This document shows positions 63,272 through 64,000 of a stretch of 64,000 nucleotides of DNA, one piece after another. This DNA comes from Epiperipatus broadwayi (lineage: Eukaryota > Onychophora > Udeonychophora > Euonychophora > Peripatidae): positions 64,001 to 128,000 of the forward strand of contig JAQFVV010000503.1 of the NCBI GenBank assembly GCA_028023455.1, written 5' to 3'. The notes beneath the pieces were generated by a model. That model searched no databases and was not told the DNA's origin. It saw only the letters and a program-made list of their open reading frames with translations. The position numbers and the translations under genes are program-made. Positions within the stretch are counted from its first letter, which is position 1. The number at the start of each line of letters is the position of its first letter.

Positions 63272-63542
63272 AATCCAAGATAAAAATGATTTGAATGCCT
63301 TCTTTTGTAGTATTATTTATCATATATATTTCATTACTGCCTAATGCTGTACTGGTAATGATAAATAAAATAGAAAATCATATAACATTAAAATATTAGC
63401 CAGTAAACAAAATTGCATTAAAATTCTCTCATGAACACAGTTTTGTCTTTTAAGAAATAAAGGTTTGGAAGTGATTTCAGCTAGATATAAACAAATTATA
63501 TATAAAAAAAATTTTTGACTGGTAAATACAATATTATAGTTT

Positions 63543-63601
63543 AAATTCTTTTGTAGCGCTTTCGATTACGTGGTAATTCTCGTCAGCTTTAAATGAATTT
63601 C
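63543..63601 (-). ncRNA. Hammerhead ribozyme D, 3' of the PLE frame (minus copy)
   Basis: The minus strand has outer helix I GAAATTC/GAATTT, a G-C pair at the core, CTGACGA, helix II G(A)ATTAC/GTAATC with one bulged A and the canonical closing G-C, GAAA, palindrome AGCGCT and A17. The stop codon of the PLE frame (63633-63635) lies 33 nt upstream of the motif. Compared with 60891-60950, helix pairing is kept despite sequence differences. Confidence 0.75.
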
Positions 63602-63632
63602 AATTTTTTTACACTTAATGGTACATATATTT

Positions 63633-63970
63633 TCATAAGTTGTGTATGGCCATATTTGCAACTTGCCTATTAATAACATCATCCTTATATTTATCAATCA
63701 AAATTACCTTTTTGATTTTCCTCTTTTTATGATTTCTTTCTTCCATTAATATTTTTATTTCACTACTATTAAATGTAAACTTATACTTACAAACTTTTTC
63801 ATGGTCAAAGCATACTGAAGCTCTATTAAATTGACTATTTGCATTTTTTTAATTCGATTATATAATAATTGATGCTCTTTCAATCTCTTCTAAACAGAAC
63901 ATCTCGATTCACCGATATTTAATTTTTGACATCCACATAAAATCTGATAAATTATATATATCATCATCAT
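63633..63970 (-). pseudogene. Penelope-like element C-terminus, minus copy
   Basis: Reverse-strand counterpart of about 60520-60852: GIY-YIG end (near 63910-63930), a cysteine/aromatic block, a basic segment rich in K and R, and QVANMAIHNL before TGA at 63635-63633. It converges on the plus copy, with the family C array in between. It is cut on its 5' side near 63960, where (ATC)n begins. Confidence 0.7.
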
Positions 63971-64000
63971 CATTATCAACCATTATCAATCCACTGCAGG
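63961..64000. repeat. (ATC)n tract and possible retroposon end at the window edge
   Basis: TCATCATCATCATTATCA is followed by CAATCCACTGCAGG, which resembles the end of a retroposon widespread in invertebrates. Too short to confirm. Confidence 0.3.

Larger units (their letters stand above)
61731..63320. repeat. Family C: about 422-bp tandem hammerhead repeats with foldback
   Basis: Two minus-strand units (61731-62154 and 62155 to about 62345) are followed, after a flip at about 62350, by plus-strand units whose hammerhead cores are 422 bp apart (62384, 62806, 63228). Shared landmarks: GTCA(T/C)ATGACTTATATA-type segment, GAGCATGCTAAT(A/G)AGCTC, GTTCAGGCCCATAT and TTAACTTTTAGATAAGTGC. Units are similar but less uniform than family A. 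(TA)n abuts the left end. Confidence 0.88.

Overview
This is a strongly AT-rich (well over two thirds A+T by eye), gene-poor stretch of a eukaryotic nuclear genome. It is almost certainly an invertebrate animal. The evidence is a spliced exon candidate, a tRNA-derived SINE, long (TA)n tracts and decayed transposons of metazoan type: Merlin, hAT of the GTF2IRD2/Charlie kind, Ty3-like LTR elements, a LINE and Penelope-like elements (PLEs). I cannot name the species. Only one short candidate host exon was found (57917-58041); nearly everything else is mobile-element sequence or featureless AT-rich DNA.

Layout. 1-10.2 kb: an inverted repeat with ~1.08-kb arms, the left arm split by a Merlin transposon with an 8-bp target duplication. 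Its interior holds broken coiled-coil (gag-like) frames and an integrase C-terminal fragment, interleaved with a 677-bp direct repeat. 10.9-12.5 kb: a 418-bp tandem array that folds back on itself. 13.4-16.3 kb: antisense LINE and PLE remnants. 20-24.5 kb: a second repeat family (463-bp unit) and a hAT remnant. 27.8-34.9 kb: more of these repeats, plus a pair of PLE fragments joined 5' to 5'. 35.4-38.7 kb: a SINE and LTR-like pieces. 41.7-51.0 kb: a decayed Ty3-like element with LTRs of about 2 kb. 52.5-60.3 kb: palindromic elements and the exon candidate. 60.4-64.0 kb: two convergent PLE 3' ends flanking a 422-bp tandem/foldback array.

The most interesting signal is a set of hammerhead ribozyme (HHR) motifs. 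Three unrelated-looking tandem repeat families (A, 418 bp; B, 463 bp; C, about 422 bp) each carry one type I HHR per unit. A fourth HHR type (D) lies 33-39 nt after the stop codon of PLE reading frames. Core bases, three helices and the cleavage triplet can be read from the sequence, and several copies have damaged cores. The three families also share a short motif, CTGAA..GTTCAG followed by (A/G)CCCATAT(A/G), always in the same orientation and about 165-190 nt upstream of the predicted cleavage site; it may be an internal promoter. Foldback copies of all families have the same polarity (minus-strand copies left, plus-strand copies right) and are often embedded in (TA)n. PLEs and retrozymes with HHRs are known in animals, so HHR presence has precedent. 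The shared motif, the uniform head-to-head polarity and the non-canonical helix II closing pairs are the parts that look new. All ribozyme calls rest on base-pairing read by eye and have not been tested.
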